This document shows positions 1 through 9,901 of a stretch of 64,000 bases of DNA, one piece after another (the stretch's first letter is position 1; each line of letters opens with the position of its first letter). A program made the translations under genes and the position numbers. The notes under the pieces are model-generated. The model was not told the DNA's origin, ran no database searches, and saw only the letters and a program-made list of their open reading frames with translations. The stretch comes from Flavobacterium sp. LMO8. Lineage in GTDB: Bacteria > Bacteroidota > Bacteroidia > Flavobacteriales > Flavobacteriaceae. The stretch spans positions 354,811 through 418,810 of the forward strand of contig NZ_WIBJ01000031.1 in assembly GCF_009495755.1 (NCBI RefSeq). Direction: 5' to 3'.

Positions 1-1
1 T

Positions 2-748
2 ATCGCATGTCACGCTGAAAACAATGTACCAGTAGTAGGTAAATCAGAAATTAGAAGAAGTAGAGATATGCACTGGTTGCGTATCGATAGATATTATTCT
101 TCTAAAGAAACTTTTGCTGGTGATATTGAATTAAAAGAATCTGCAGCTGGATTAATGAACTCTATCAGTACTTTCTCAAGTATGGAAGATCCTTCTGAAA
201 ATCCTCAAGTAGCTTTCCAACCTGTAATGTGCCAGCACTGTAACCACGCTCCTTGTGAGACAGTATGTCCAGTAGCTGCAACATCTCATGGTAGAGAAGG
301 TCAAAACCACATGGCATACAACAGATGTGTTGGTACTCGTTACTGTGCTAACAACTGTCCATACAAAGTAAGACGTTTCAACTGGTTCTTATATAACAAA
401 AACAGCGAATTTGATTATCACATGAATGATGATTTAGGTCGTATGGTTATCAATCCAGATGTAAATGTTCGTTCTCGTGGAGTTATGGAAAAATGTTCAA
501 TGTGTATCCAAATGACTCAAGCAGTTAAATTAAAAGCAAAACGTGAAGGTAGAGCAGTAGGTAAGGATGAATTCCAAACCGCTTGTTCTGCAGCTTGTTC
601 AAGTGGCGCTATGAAATTTGGAGATATCAATGATTCAGCATCAGATGTTGCTAAATTAGTTGAATCTGACAGAATGTACCATTTATTAGAGCACATCGGA
701 ACAAAACCAAACGTGATGTACCACGTGAAAGTTAGAAACGATAAATAA
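2..748 (+). CDS. actB: Alternative complex III iron-sulfur subunit ActB, 3' part
   Basis: This is the C-terminal 248 codons of the iron-sulfur/molybdopterin-like subunit of alternative complex III, which oxidises menaquinol and passes electrons towards cytochrome c or the oxidase. The reading frame is open from base 2, upstream of the first ATG at 68, and encodes IACHAENNVPVVGK, which is typical of this family, so the gene is cut by the window edge rather than starting at 68. Further cysteine groups follow in order: CQHCNHAPCETVCP, CVGTRYCANNCPYK, CSMCIQ and CSAACSSG, as expected for a ferredoxin-like domain with several cubane clusters. In the family the large N-terminal domain resembles molybdopterin enzymes but lacks the cofactor; that part is outside the window. 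actC follows after 30 bases in what looks like one operon. Confidence 0.93.
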   Translation: MACHAENNVPVVGKSEIRRSRDMHWLRIDRYYSSKETFAGDIELKESAAGLMNSISTFSSMEDPSENPQVAFQPVMCQHCNHAPCETVCPVAATSHGREGQNHMAYNRCVGTRYCANNCPYKVRRFNWFLYNKNSEFDYHMNDDLGRMVINPDVNVRSRGVMEKCSMCIQMTQAVKLKAKREGRAVGKDEFQTACSAACSSGAMKFGDINDSASDVAKLVESDRMYHLLEHIGTKPNVMYHVKVRNDK

Positions 749-778
749 GTATTAATTAAAGAAACAATATAAAGGATT

Positions 779-2188
779 ATGTCGTCTCATTACGAAGCAC
801 CCATTAGAAAACCTTTAGTAGTAGGAAGTAAATCTTACCACGATGTAACGGTAGATGTGGCTAGACCTGTAGAAGGTAGAGCAAACAAACAATGGTGGAC
901 AGTATTTTCAATCGCATTAGCCGCTTTCCTATGGGGATTAGGTTGTATGATTTATACCGTAACCACTGGTATTGGAACATGGGGATTAAATAAAACAGTA
1001 GGTTGGGCTTGGGATATCACCAATTTCGTTTGGTGGGTAGGTATCGGTCACGCCGGAACTCTTATCTCTGCCGTATTATTATTATTCCGTCAAAAATGGA
1101 GAATGGCCATTAACCGTTCTGCAGAAGCAATGACGATTTTCTCGGTAATGCAAGCAGGTTTATTCCCAATTATCCACATGGGTCGTCCATGGTTAGGTTA
1201 CTGGGTATTACCAATTCCAAATCAATTCGGATCATTATGGGTGAATTTTAACTCACCATTATTATGGGACGTATTCGCAATTTCTACGTATTTATCAGTA
1301 TCATTAGTTTTCTGGTGGACTGGTTTATTACCTGACTTTGCTATGCTACGTGATAGAGCAGTAACTCCATTTACAAAAAGAGTTTATTCTACCTTATCTT
1401 TTGGATGGTCTGGTAGAGCAAAAGACTGGCAACGTTTTGAAGAGGTTTCTCTTGTATTAGCTGGTTTAGCAACGCCTCTTGTACTTTCTGTACACACTAT
1501 TGTATCCTTTGACTTTGCTACTTCTGTAATTCCAGGATGGCATACCACAATCTTACCTCCATACTTCGTTGCTGGAGCAATTTTCTCTGGATTCGCAATG
1601 GTAAATACGCTTCTTATTATCATGAGAAAAGTATCTAACTTAGAAGATTATATTACAGTACAACATATCGAGTTAATGAACATTGTAATCATGATTACGG
1701 GTTCTATTGTAGGTTGTGCTTATATTACAGAGCTTTGGGTAGCTTGGTATTCTGGAGTTGAGTACGAACAATATGCATTCTTAAACAGAGCAACTGGTCC
1801 TTACTGGTGGTCATACTGGTTAATGATGACTTGTAACGTAATTTCTCCGCAAGTTATGTGGTCTAAGAAAATTAGAACGAATATTATGGCGTCTTTCATT
1901 ATTTCTATCGTGGTAAACGTTGGGATGTGGTTTGAGCGTTTTGTAATTATCGTAACTTCATTACACAGAGATTATTTACCATCTTCATGGACAATGTTCC
2001 AACCAACTTTTGTTGATGCTGGTATTTATATTGGAACTATCGGATTCTTCTTCGTATTATTCTTATTATATTCTAGAAGTTTCCCTGTAATTGCTCAGGC
2101 AGAGGTTAAAACAATCTTGAAAGGTTCTGGAGATAATTACAAGGCAGAAAGAGTAAAACACGGTCATAATCATTCAGATAATCATTAA
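779..2188 (+). CDS. actC: Alternative complex III membrane subunit ActC (NrfD/PsrC family)
   Basis: This 469-residue polytopic membrane protein matches the NrfD/PsrC-like quinol-oxidising subunit of alternative complex III. It has about ten hydrophobic segments between residues 40 and 440 with Trp-rich stretches such as WWVGIGHAGTLISAV, characteristic of the family. In the known complex the quinol site lies in this type of subunit and electrons go to the ActB clusters. The C-terminus ends in a short His-rich tail, HGHNHSDNH. The stop codon is followed by actD after only 4 bases, supporting co-transcription and translational coupling. The identification is supported by the conserved order actB-C-D-E-F followed by oxidase genes. 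Confidence 0.95.
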   Translation: MSSHYEAPIRKPLVVGSKSYHDVTVDVARPVEGRANKQWWTVFSIALAAFLWGLGCMIYTVTTGIGTWGLNKTVGWAWDITNFVWWVGIGHAGTLISAVLLLFRQKWRMAINRSAEAMTIFSVMQAGLFPIIHMGRPWLGYWVLPIPNQFGSLWVNFNSPLLWDVFAISTYLSVSLVFWWTGLLPDFAMLRDRAVTPFTKRVYSTLSFGWSGRAKDWQRFEEVSLVLAGLATPLVLSVHTIVSFDFATSVIPGWHTTILPPYFVAGAIFSGFAMVNTLLIIMRKVSNLEDYITVQHIELMNIVIMITGSIVGCAYITELWVAWYSGVEYEQYAFLNRATGPYWWSYWLMMTCNVISPQVMWSKKIRTNIMASFIISIVVNVGMWFERFVIIVTSLHRDYLPSSWTMFQPTFVDAGIYIGTIGFFFVLFLLYSRSFPVIAQAEVKTILKGSGDNYKAERVKHGHNHSDNH

Positions 2189-2192
2189 TATC

Positions 2193-2717
2193 ATGAGTAA
2201 TAAAGTAATACACGCTATATATAATGATGATGATGTTTTAATGGATGCTGTTAAACAAACAAGAGCAGCTCATCATCATATTGAAGAAATTTATACCCCT
2301 TTTCCAGTTCACGGATTGGATAAAGCTATGGGGTTAGCACCTACTAGACTTGCAATCTGTGCATTCATCTATGGGTTGGTTGGACTTTCTATTTACACTG
2401 CCTTGATGAATTTTGTAATGATTAATGATTGGCCACAAGATATTGGAGGTAAGCCAAGTTTTAGTTATATTGATAATATGCCTGCATTTGTGCCTATTAT
2501 GTTTGAAGGAACTGTTTTCTTTGCAGCTCACTTAATGGTTATTACCTTTTATATGAGAAGTAAATTATGGCCTTTTAAACAAGCTGAAAATCCAGATGTA
2601 AGAACTACAGATGACCATTTCTTAATGGAAGTTGGTATTCACGGTAATGAAGAAGAATTAGTTTCTTTCTTTACAAGCACTGGTGCAGTTGAAGTTAAAG
2701 TTGTAGAAAAGCATTAA
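2193..2717 (+). CDS. actD: Alternative complex III subunit ActD (DUF3341)
   Basis: This 174-residue protein has a soluble N-terminal part, two strong membrane segments (about residues 53-75 and 100-122), and a soluble C-terminal part. This fits ActD, formerly DUF3341, a small structural subunit of alternative complex III. The N-terminal motif YTPFPVHGLDKAMG is typical of the family. It sits 4 bases after actC and 9 bases before actE. It has no visible cofactor-binding motif, consistent with a structural role. Confidence 0.92.
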   Translation: MSNKVIHAIYNDDDVLMDAVKQTRAAHHHIEEIYTPFPVHGLDKAMGLAPTRLAICAFIYGLVGLSIYTALMNFVMINDWPQDIGGKPSFSYIDNMPAFVPIMFEGTVFFAAHLMVITFYMRSKLWPFKQAENPDVRTTDDHFLMEVGIHGNEEELVSFFTSTGAVEVKVVEKH

Positions 2718-2726
2718 TAGATAGTT

Positions 2727-3272
2727 ATGAAAAGTTTATATAAAATAGTAGCAGTAGTAGGTTTGTCTTTTTTGGCAACTTCGTGTTTCGATAAAGCAAA
2801 ACCTAACTATCAGTTCATGCCAAATATGTATGAAGCGGTTTCTTATGAAACGTATTCAGAACATAATATATTTAAAGGTGGAGTTGAAGCTCAGGTACCT
2901 GCAAAGGGATCAATTAAAAGAGGTTTTGTTTCTTACGAAATTCCAAACACTCCAGAAGGATATGCTTTAGCTAAAGCAACTTTAAAATCCCCATTAGATT
3001 CTACAGCAATCAGTCCAGATAAAGCTAAAGAATTATATACTGTTTACTGTGCAATTTGCCACGGTGATAAAGGTGATGGAAAAGGAAATTTAGTAGTTAA
3101 AGAAAAATTCCTTGGAGTACCAAGTTATAAAGATAGAGAAATTACAGACGGAAGTATTTTTCACGTAGTTACTTATGGATTAAACGCTATGGGTTCTCAT
3201 GCTAACCAGTTGTCTCAAGAAGAGCGTTGGGTAGTTGCAGACTACGTTTTAAAATTAAAAGCTGGATTATAA
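2727..3272 (+). CDS. actE: Alternative complex III monoheme cytochrome c subunit ActE, lipoprotein
   Basis: This 181-residue protein starts with a lipoprotein signal ending LATSC, with the lipidated cysteine at position 20. It has one c-type heme site, CAICH, at residues 108-112. The likely distal ligand is Met155 in GLNAMGSHANQLS. This matches ActE, the periplasm-facing monoheme cytochrome of alternative complex III, which is membrane-anchored through lipid and accepts electrons from the ActB side. It lies between actD and actF with tight spacing, so its place in the operon confirms the identity. Confidence 0.94.
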   Translation: MKSLYKIVAVVGLSFLATSCFDKAKPNYQFMPNMYEAVSYETYSEHNIFKGGVEAQVPAKGSIKRGFVSYEIPNTPEGYALAKATLKSPLDSTAISPDKAKELYTVYCAICHGDKGDGKGNLVVKEKFLGVPSYKDREITDGSIFHVVTYGLNAMGSHANQLSQEERWVVADYVLKLKAGL

Positions 3273-3299
3273 TAGTAAAACTTTTTGAAAATAATAGAT

Positions 3300-4808
3300 A
3301 TGTACACGTTTTCAAGTAAATTAAAAACTTTTTCATTCGTCCTAATGATTTTAGGTGCAATTGGTATTGGAATTGGTTTCATGGCCGCTCCTAAAACAAT
3401 TGAGGATGTAGAAAAATTATTAGCAGATAGTCATCATGGACATGAAGCTGCTCATGTAGAGAAAGTGGCTCCACATGCTGCAGATGCACATGTTGTTGCG
3501 GATACGGTTAAAGCTGCTGAGACTCATGTAGCAGATTCAACTCACGCTGAAGCTCATGTTGCTGTTGATACAGCGGCTCATGCTGTAGATACTACTGTTG
3601 CTGCAGTTGCAGAAGCTCCTGCTCATACAGACAATCACGATACTCATGCTAAAGCAGACGCTCACTCACATGATGATCATAAAGCACATTTAGAACATGT
3701 ATTACACCAATTACAAAATAAGCCATGGGCTGCTTTGTATGTGGCTTGTATCTTCTTTATGTTAATTTCAGTTGGAGTTTTAGCTTTTTATGCTATTCAA
3801 TACGCAGCTCAAGCAGGTTGGTCTCCAATCTTATTTAGAGTAATGGAAGGTATTACATCTTATTTGTTACCGGGTTCAATTATTTTCTTTATATTTTTAG
3901 TTGCAGCTGGAATGCATTGGGGACACAATCATCTTTTTGTATGGATGGATCCTGAAGTTGTTAACCCAGAATCAGTTAAATTCGACAAACTTATTTTCCT
4001 TAAAAAAGGTTGGTTAAGTGTTGGTAGATTTTTAGCTACTGCTGCAATTATTTTAGTAGTATGGAATTTTGTTCGTTTCAAATTTAGACAAAATTCATTA
4101 GCACAAGATAGCGCTGAAGATAATGCACCTTACAAGAAAAACTTTAAATTGGCGGCATTTTTCCTAGTATTCTTTATCGTTTCTGAGTCAATCATGTCTT
4201 GGGATTGGATTATGTCTGTTGACCCACACTGGTACAGTACATTATTTGGATGGTATGTATTCGCTAGTTTCTTTGTAAGCGGAATTACTGTAATTGCAAT
4301 GATAACTTTATACTTAAAATCTAAAGGATATTTAGAGCATGTTAATACAAGTCACATTCACGATTTAGCTAAATTTATGTTTGGTATCAGTATTTTCTGG
4401 ACATACTTATGGTTCTCTCAATTTATGTTGATTTGGTATTCAAATATCCCAGAAGAGGTTACGTATTTCGTAACTCGTATCGAACATTACAAATTACCTT
4501 TCTTCGGAATGTTAGCTTTAAACTTCATTTTTCCATTGTTAATCTTAATCAATACAGATTTCAAACGTTTAACTTGGATTGTAGTTATGGCAGGTATCGT
4601 AATATTATTTGGACATTATATTGATTTCTTCAATATGATTATGCCTGCAACAGTTGGTGATCAATGGTTTATTGGTATTCCTGAGATTGGAGCTTTAATG
4701 TTCTTCTTAGGTTTATTTATCTTCGTTGTATTTACAGCTTTAACTAAGGCTCCATTAGTCCCTAAAGGAAATCCTTTCATTGAGGAAAGTAAACATTTTC
4801 ATTATTAA
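3300..4808 (+). CDS. actF: Alternative complex III membrane subunit ActF with His/Ala-rich insertion
   Basis: This multi-pass membrane protein of 502 residues resembles ActC in topology and is the last subunit of alternative complex III. I start it at the ATG at 3300 (MYTFSSKLKTFSF), although a TTG at 3285 would add five residues. After the first membrane helix (residues 12-30) there is an unusual low-complexity stretch, residues 45 to about 138, with about 19 His among many Ala, Asp and Thr residues. About nine hydrophobic segments follow. The core is normal for the family; the His-rich insert is the odd part and could be a metal-binding or flexible periplasmic segment (inference). The cox2 gene begins 20 bases downstream. 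Confidence 0.92.
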   Translation: MYTFSSKLKTFSFVLMILGAIGIGIGFMAAPKTIEDVEKLLADSHHGHEAAHVEKVAPHAADAHVVADTVKAAETHVADSTHAEAHVAVDTAAHAVDTTVAAVAEAPAHTDNHDTHAKADAHSHDDHKAHLEHVLHQLQNKPWAALYVACIFFMLISVGVLAFYAIQYAAQAGWSPILFRVMEGITSYLLPGSIIFFIFLVAAGMHWGHNHLFVWMDPEVVNPESVKFDKLIFLKKGWLSVGRFLATAAIILVVWNFVRFKFRQNSLAQDSAEDNAPYKKNFKLAAFFLVFFIVSESIMSWDWIMSVDPHWYSTLFGWYVFASFFVSGITVIAMITLYLKSKGYLEHVNTSHIHDLAKFMFGISIFWTYLWFSQFMLIWYSNIPEEVTYFVTRIEHYKLPFFGMLALNFIFPLLILINTDFKRLTWIVVMAGIVILFGHYIDFFNMIMPATVGDQWFIGIPEIGALMFFLGLFIFVVFTALTKAPLVPKGNPFIEESKHFHY

Positions 4809-4827
4809 TAGTTAAAAAGAAATAAAA

Positions 4828-5985
4828 ATGACAAGTTTCTTGGTATTTATAATTTTAGTTCTAGTCGGTATTGCAGTTTGGCAATTAACTAAAATTTTTG
4901 ATTTAACCCAAATTGGCGGTTCTTCAGATAATGATGAAATTGCTAATGACAAAGATAATAGTGTTAATGGTTACTTAATGTTTGCCTTTGTTGGTTTCAT
5001 TTATGTGTTCACTATTTATTCATTATATGCTTGGGGTGATTTAGTATTAGGTACTCCTGGTTCTGAGCATGGTAAAGAGGTAGATAATTTGATGGCTATT
5101 TCGATGGCATTAATTTTCTTCGTACAAACTATTACTCAGTTCTTATTACACTATTTTGCTTTTAAATATAGAGGGAAAGAAGGTCAAAAAGCATTATATT
5201 TTGCAGATAACAACAAGTTAGAAGCTATTTGGACAATTATTCCAGTTATCGTTTTAGCAGGTTTAATCATGTACGGTTTATATACTTGGAATGATATTAT
5301 GTTTGTTGATAAAGAAGACGAACAAGATGCTATTGTTATCGAGTTATATGCTAAACAATTTGGTTGGGAAGCACGTTATGCTGGTGATGATAAAACATTA
5401 GGAAAAGCAAACGTAAGATTAATCGAAGGTATTAATACTTTAGGAGTTGATTTAGCTGATCCAGCTGCTCAGGATGATAAAGTAGTTACTGAATTGCATT
5501 TACCAGTTGGAAAAAGAGTAATTTTTAAAATGCGTTCTCAAGACGTATTACACTCGGCTTATATGCCTCACTTTAGAGCACAAATGAACTGTGTTCCTGG
5601 TATGATTACTCAATTTTCATTTATTCCAACAGTTACTACAGTAGATATGAGATCTGATGAGGCTATAATGGCTAAAGTGGATAAAATCAACAAAATCAGA
5701 ACAAAAAACAGCAAGAAAATTGTTGCTGAAGGTGGTGTAGCTTTAGACCCTTACACATTTGATTATTTATTATTATGTAATAAAATTTGTGGTGCATCTC
5801 ACTACAATATGCAAATGAAAATTATTGTAGATACACCTGCTGATTTTAAAGCATGGTTAGCAGAAAAGCCTACATTAGCACAACAATGGAAAGAAGCTAA
5901 CGCTCCTGCTCCTGCAGAATCTCCAGTTGCAACTCCCGTTGTAGCGGTTGATTCAACTAAAGTTGTAGCTCAAGTTATTAAATAA
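4828..5985 (+). CDS. coxB: Cytochrome c oxidase subunit II
   Basis: This 385-residue protein is subunit II of a heme-copper oxidase, which receives electrons at the CuA centre. It has an extra N-terminal membrane helix (residues 3-22), then helices near 48-70, 90-112 and 133-153, then a cupredoxin domain. The CuA ligands are visible: His242 in VLHSAYMPHF and the loop C317-N-K-I-C321-G-A-S-H325-Y-N-M328. The usual Glu between the two cysteines is Lys319, a departure from the textbook C-x-E-x-C motif. No heme c motif is fused to it, unlike caa3 subunit II of some bacteria, so the ActE heme or a separate cytochrome must donate electrons. The cox1 gene follows after 31 bases. Confidence 0.96.
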   Translation: MTSFLVFIILVLVGIAVWQLTKIFDLTQIGGSSDNDEIANDKDNSVNGYLMFAFVGFIYVFTIYSLYAWGDLVLGTPGSEHGKEVDNLMAISMALIFFVQTITQFLLHYFAFKYRGKEGQKALYFADNNKLEAIWTIIPVIVLAGLIMYGLYTWNDIMFVDKEDEQDAIVIELYAKQFGWEARYAGDDKTLGKANVRLIEGINTLGVDLADPAAQDDKVVTELHLPVGKRVIFKMRSQDVLHSAYMPHFRAQMNCVPGMITQFSFIPTVTTVDMRSDEAIMAKVDKINKIRTKNSKKIVAEGGVALDPYTFDYLLLCNKICGASHYNMQMKIIVDTPADFKAWLAEKPTLAQQWKEANAPAPAESPVATPVVAVDSTKVVAQVIK

Positions 5986-6016
5986 GTTATTTTATATTAA
6001 ATATAATAGAATTAGT

Positions 6017-7783
6017 ATGTCACACGATCACGGTCATCATAAAGAAACTTTCATAACTAAATATATTTTTAGTTTGGATCACAAAATGATAGCAAAGCAA
6101 TACCTTATTTCAGGTTTATTGATGGGTATTGTTGGAGTTGTTTTATCTTTATTCTTCCGTATGCAAATTGCATGGCCTGAAGAATCTTTCGAAATTTTCA
6201 AAGTATTCTTAGGAGATAATTTCGCACCAGATGGAGTAATGCGTAACGATATTTACCTTGCTTTGGTAACTATTCACGGAACAATCATGGTATTCTTTGT
6301 ACTTACCGCTGGTTTGAGTGGTACATTTAGTAACTTGTTAATTCCATTACAAATTGGAGCTCGTGATATGGCTTCAGGATTTATGAATATGCTTTCTTTC
6401 TGGATGTTCTTTATTTCTTGTGTTATTATGATAGCTTCTTTATTCGTAGAATCAGGACCAGCATCTGCAGGTTGGACAATTTATCCTCCTTTAAGTGCAT
6501 TACCACAAGCTATTCCTGGATCTGGTTTAGGTATGACTTTATGGTTGTCATCTATGGCCATTTTCATTGCATCTTCATTAATGGGATCATTGAACTACGT
6601 AGTTACGGTTATCAACTTAAGAACTAAAGGAATGACGATGACAAGAATGCCTTTAACAGTTTGGGCTTTCTTCGTAACAGCTATTATTGGTATTGTATCT
6701 TTCCCAGTTTTATTCTCTGCGGCTTTATTATTAATTTTCGATAGAAGTTTTGGAACATCATTCTTCTTATCAGATATTTTTATTCAAGGTGAAGTTTTAC
6801 ATTACCAAGGTGGTTCTCCAGTATTATTCGAGCACTTATTCTGGTTTTTAGGTCACCCTGAAGTTTACATCGTATTATTACCAGCTTTAGGTATTACTTC
6901 TGAAATTATTGCTACCAACTCTAGAAAACCAATTTTTGGTTATCGTGCGATGATTGCTTCTATTTTAGCAATTGCATTCTTATCAACTATTGTTTGGGGT
7001 CACCACATGTTTATTTCAGGTATGAATCCTTTCTTAGGTTCAGTATTTACATTTACAACATTATTAATTGCAATTCCATCTGCTGTAAAAGCATTCAACT
7101 ACATTACAACACTTTGGAAAGGTAATTTACAATTAAATCCTGCAATGTTATTCTCTATCGGATTAGTATCTACTTTCATCACTGGAGGTTTAACAGGTAT
7201 TATTCTTGGAGATTCAACTTTAGACATTAACGTTCACGATACATATTTCGTAGTAGCTCACTTCCACTTAGTAATGGGTATCTCTGCATTGTACGGATTC
7301 TTTGCTGGTGTTTACCACTGGTTCCCAAAAATGTTTGGTAGAATGATGAACAAAAACTTAGGTTACGTTCACTTCTGGGTAACTGCTGTTTGTGCTTACG
7401 GAGTTTTCTTCCCAATGCACTTTATTGGAATGGCTGGTTTACCAAGACGTTATTACACAAACTCTGCTTTCCCATTATTTGATGAATTAGCTGATGTGAA
7501 TGTTTTAATTACGATTTTTGCTATCGTTGGAGCTGCTTTTCAAATCGTTTTCTTCTGGAACTTCTTCTATAGTATTTTCTATGGTAAGAAAGCAACTCAA
7601 AACCCATGGAGATCAAATACTTTAGAATGGACTACACCAGTGGAACATATTCACGGTAACTGGCCTGGAGAAATTCCTGAAGTACATAGATGGCCTTATG
7701 ATTACAGTAAACCAGGTCACGATGAAGACTTCGTTACGCAAATCACACCAATGAAAGAAGGAGAAGAAGTTTTACATCACTAA
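6017..7783 (+). CDS. coxA: Cytochrome c oxidase subunit I
   Basis: This 588-residue catalytic subunit reduces oxygen to water and pumps protons. All key residues are present: His87 (TIHGT, low-spin heme a), the CuB site H280-P-E-V-Y284 with the cross-linked tyrosine, His329-His330 of WGHHMF, and H415-F-H417 (heme a3 and heme a ligands) in VVAHFHLVM. Glu282 of the HPEVY motif and Lys358 suggest an A-type oxidase with D and K proton channels. The N-terminus MSHDHGHH and the C-terminal HH are His-rich like other proteins of this operon. It is the last gene of the operon, followed by a terminator hairpin. Confidence 0.98.
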   Translation: MSHDHGHHKETFITKYIFSLDHKMIAKQYLISGLLMGIVGVVLSLFFRMQIAWPEESFEIFKVFLGDNFAPDGVMRNDIYLALVTIHGTIMVFFVLTAGLSGTFSNLLIPLQIGARDMASGFMNMLSFWMFFISCVIMIASLFVESGPASAGWTIYPPLSALPQAIPGSGLGMTLWLSSMAIFIASSLMGSLNYVVTVINLRTKGMTMTRMPLTVWAFFVTAIIGIVSFPVLFSAALLLIFDRSFGTSFFLSDIFIQGEVLHYQGGSPVLFEHLFWFLGHPEVYIVLLPALGITSEIIATNSRKPIFGYRAMIASILAIAFLSTIVWGHHMFISGMNPFLGSVFTFTTLLIAIPSAVKAFNYITTLWKGNLQLNPAMLFSIGLVSTFITGGLTGIILGDSTLDINVHDTYFVVAHFHLVMGISALYGFFAGVYHWFPKMFGRMMNKNLGYVHFWVTAVCAYGVFFPMHFIGMAGLPRRYYTNSAFPLFDELADVNVLITIFAIVGAAFQIVFFWNFFYSIFYGKKATQNPWRSNTLEWTTPVEHIHGNWPGEIPEVHRWPYDYSKPGHDEDFVTQITPMKEGEEVLHH

Positions 7784-7803
7784 GATTTTTTCCACAATAT
7801 ACA

Positions 7804-7829
7804 AACCTCTCCAATCGGAGAGGTTTTTG
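7804..7829 (+). terminator. Rho-independent terminator after coxA
   Basis: A perfect 7-bp GC-rich stem (7806-7812 with 7817-7823, loop AATC), extended by A-T pairs, is followed by a T-run. It lies 20 bases after the coxA stop and ends the respiratory operon before ruvB. Confidence 0.85.
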
Positions 7830-7844
7830 TTTTATAACTTTACT

Positions 7845-7852
7845 TATCTTTG
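7845..7852 (+). promoter_or_regulatory. Promoter -7 box of ruvB (TATCTTTG)
   Basis: TATCTTTG matches the Bacteroidota -7 consensus TAnnTTTG. A TTG at 7827-7829, inside the preceding terminator tail, may be the upstream box with a short 15-base spacer. The box ends only 5 bases before the ruvB ATG, so the transcript may be leaderless. Confidence 0.6.
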
Positions 7853-7857
7853 TTTTT

Positions 7858-8880
7858 ATGAATGATAATTTGAATCCAAATAAAGAATCCTATTCTCCGC
7901 AAGATATTGATATCGAAAAGGCATTACGCCCGCTTAGTTTTGATGATTTTGCTGGACAAGACCAAGTGTTAGAAAATCTAATTGTTTTTGTACAAGCGGC
8001 TAATTTGCGAAAAGAAGCATTAGACCATACGTTGTTTCACGGACCTCCAGGTTTAGGGAAAACAACCTTGGCAAACATCTTGGCAAACGAATTAGGAGTA
8101 GGAATCAAAATCACTTCAGGACCAGTTTTAGATAAACCAGGTGATTTAGCTGGCTTATTGACTAATTTGGAAGAAAGAGATGTTTTGTTTATTGACGAAA
8201 TTCACCGTTTAAGTCCTATTGTGGAAGAATATTTGTATTCGGCAATGGAAGATTTCAAGATTGATATCATGATTGAATCGGGTCCAAATGCAAGAACGGT
8301 TCAAATCAATTTGAATCCATTTACTTTAGTTGGAGCTACCACTCGTTCTGGATTATTAACTGCACCAATGCGTGCTCGTTTCGGAATTCAAAGCAGATTA
8401 CAATATTACAACACCGAATTATTAACCACCATTGTCCAACGTAGTTCTTCTATTTTAAAGATGCCAATTACAATGGAAGCGGCTATTGAAATCGCAGGGA
8501 GAAGTAGAGGAACACCTCGTATCGCTAATGCTTTATTACGTCGTGTTAGAGATTTTGCTCAAATCAAAGGAAACGGAAAAATCGATATCGAAATTGCAAA
8601 GTTTGCATTAAAGGCACTTAATGTTGATGCTCACGGATTAGATGAAATGGACAATAAAATCTTATTAACCATAATTGAAAAATTCAAAGGTGGACCAGTT
8701 GGATTATCAACATTAGCTACAGCAGTTTCCGAAAGTGGTGAAACCATAGAAGAGGTATACGAACCTTTCTTAATTCAAGAAGGTTTTATTATGAGAACTC
8801 CAAGAGGAAGAGAAGTAACCGAAAAAGCGTACAAACATTTAGGAAAAATTAAAAATAATATTCAAGGAGGTTTATTTTAG
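7858..8880 (+). CDS. ruvB: Holliday junction branch migration ATPase RuvB
   Basis: This 340-residue AAA+ motor drives branch migration of Holliday junctions together with RuvA. The Walker A motif GPPGLGKTT is at residues 62-70 and the Walker B motif DEIH at 113-116. The arginine-finger region ([18 protein letters not shown]) and a C-terminal winged-helix domain ending in TPRGREVT are present. Length and motifs are normal. It starts right after a -7 box and is followed after one base by queG, so the two are probably co-transcribed. The ruvA gene is 5 kb downstream in a separate unit. Confidence 0.98.
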   Translation: MNDNLNPNKESYSPQDIDIEKALRPLSFDDFAGQDQVLENLIVFVQAANLRKEALDHTLFHGPPGLGKTTLANILANELGVGIKITSGPVLDKPGDLAGLLTNLEERDVLFIDEIHRLSPIVEEYLYSAMEDFKIDIMIESGPNARTVQINLNPFTLVGATTRSGLLTAPMRARFGIQSRLQYYNTELLTTIVQRSSSILKMPITMEAAIEIAGRSRGTPRIANALLRRVRDFAQIKGNGKIDIEIAKFALKALNVDAHGLDEMDNKILLTIIEKFKGGPVGLSTLATAVSESGETIEEVYEPFLIQEGFIMRTPRGREVTEKAYKHLGKIKNNIQGGLF

Positions 8881-8881
8881 T

Positions 8882-9808
8882 TTGATAAACAATAAAGAAA
8901 AATACACACAGTTGATAAAAGCCGAATCCAAAAGACTCGGCTTTTTGTCTTGCGGTATTTCCAAGGCTGGTTTTCTGGAAGATGAAGCGCCTCGTTTAGA
9001 AAATTGGCTTAATAATAACATGAACGGTCAAATGAGTTACATGGAAAATCATTTTGACAAACGTTTGAATCCAACTTTATTGGTAGATGATGCTAAAAGT
9101 GTGATTTCATTATTATTGAATTATTATCCTTCCGAACTTCAAAATGAAGATTCGTATAAGATTTCCAAATATGCTTACGGACAAGATTATCATCACGTCA
9201 TAAAAGAAAAATTAAAGGAATTGTTACATTTTATTCAAGCCGAAATTGGTGAAGTTTCTGGAAGAGCGTTTGTAGATTCGGCACCGGTTTTAGACAAAGC
9301 TTGGGCGGCAAAAAGTGGCTTGGGTTGGGTTGGAAAAAACAGCAATCTCATCACCCAAAAAGTCGGATCATTCTATTTTATTGCCGAATTAATTATCGAT
9401 TTGGAATTAGATTATGATACTCCAACAACCGACCATTGTGGAAGTTGTACCGCTTGTTTAGATGCTTGTCCTACAGAAGCTATTGTAGCGCCTTATGTGG
9501 TAGATGGAAGTAAGTGTATTTCGTATTTCACTATCGAATTGAAAGATAACTTGCCACAAGAAATGAAAGGCAAATTTGACGATTGGATGTTTGGTTGCGA
9601 TGTTTGCCAAGATGTTTGTCCATGGAATCGCTTCTCAAAGCCGCATAATGAACCTCTTTTTCAAGCGAATCGAGATATTTTGAATTTCTCAAAATCCGAT
9701 TGGGAAGAAATTACATTTGATACTTTTCAAAAGGTGTTTAAAAATTCAGCTGTTAAACGTACCAAATACGAAGGTTTACTTCGTAATATCAATTTTTTGA
9801 AGGATTAA
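8882..9808 (+). CDS. queG: Epoxyqueuosine reductase QueG
   Basis: This 308-residue enzyme performs the last step of queuosine synthesis in tRNA, reducing epoxyqueuosine with cobalamin and two [4Fe-4S] clusters. The cluster cysteines are at 186, 189, 192, 196 ([12 protein letters not shown]) and 239, 242, 246 (CDVCQDVCP). The catalytic-region motif [12 protein letters not shown] is at 131-142. The start codon must be TTG at 8882, one base after the ruvB stop, since there is no ATG near. An AGGAGG lies 12 bases upstream, but it is also the Gly-Gly coding end of ruvB, and Shine-Dalgarno use is rare in this lineage. Confidence 0.95.
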   Translation: MINNKEKYTQLIKAESKRLGFLSCGISKAGFLEDEAPRLENWLNNNMNGQMSYMENHFDKRLNPTLLVDDAKSVISLLLNYYPSELQNEDSYKISKYAYGQDYHHVIKEKLKELLHFIQAEIGEVSGRAFVDSAPVLDKAWAAKSGLGWVGKNSNLITQKVGSFYFIAELIIDLELDYDTPTTDHCGSCTACLDACPTEAIVAPYVVDGSKCISYFTIELKDNLPQEMKGKFDDWMFGCDVCQDVCPWNRFSKPHNEPLFQANRDILNFSKSDWEEITFDTFQKVFKNSAVKRTKYEGLLRNINFLKD

Positions 9809-9901
9809 AATGACATTTCGTTTTTCAGGCAAAAATTTTACAATCAAAATACTTTGACGTAGTTTTGAGAGTTATTAAAAAGGAAAATTAATTATACAAT
9901 T

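Noticed and set aside
7227..7415. 62-residue open frame opposite coxA
   Set aside because: Fully inside coxA with no features of a gene.
8865..8870. AGGAGG as a Shine-Dalgarno site for queG
   Set aside because: It codes for the end of RuvB, is 12 bases from the TTG, and such sites are rarely used in this lineage; kept only as a remark.
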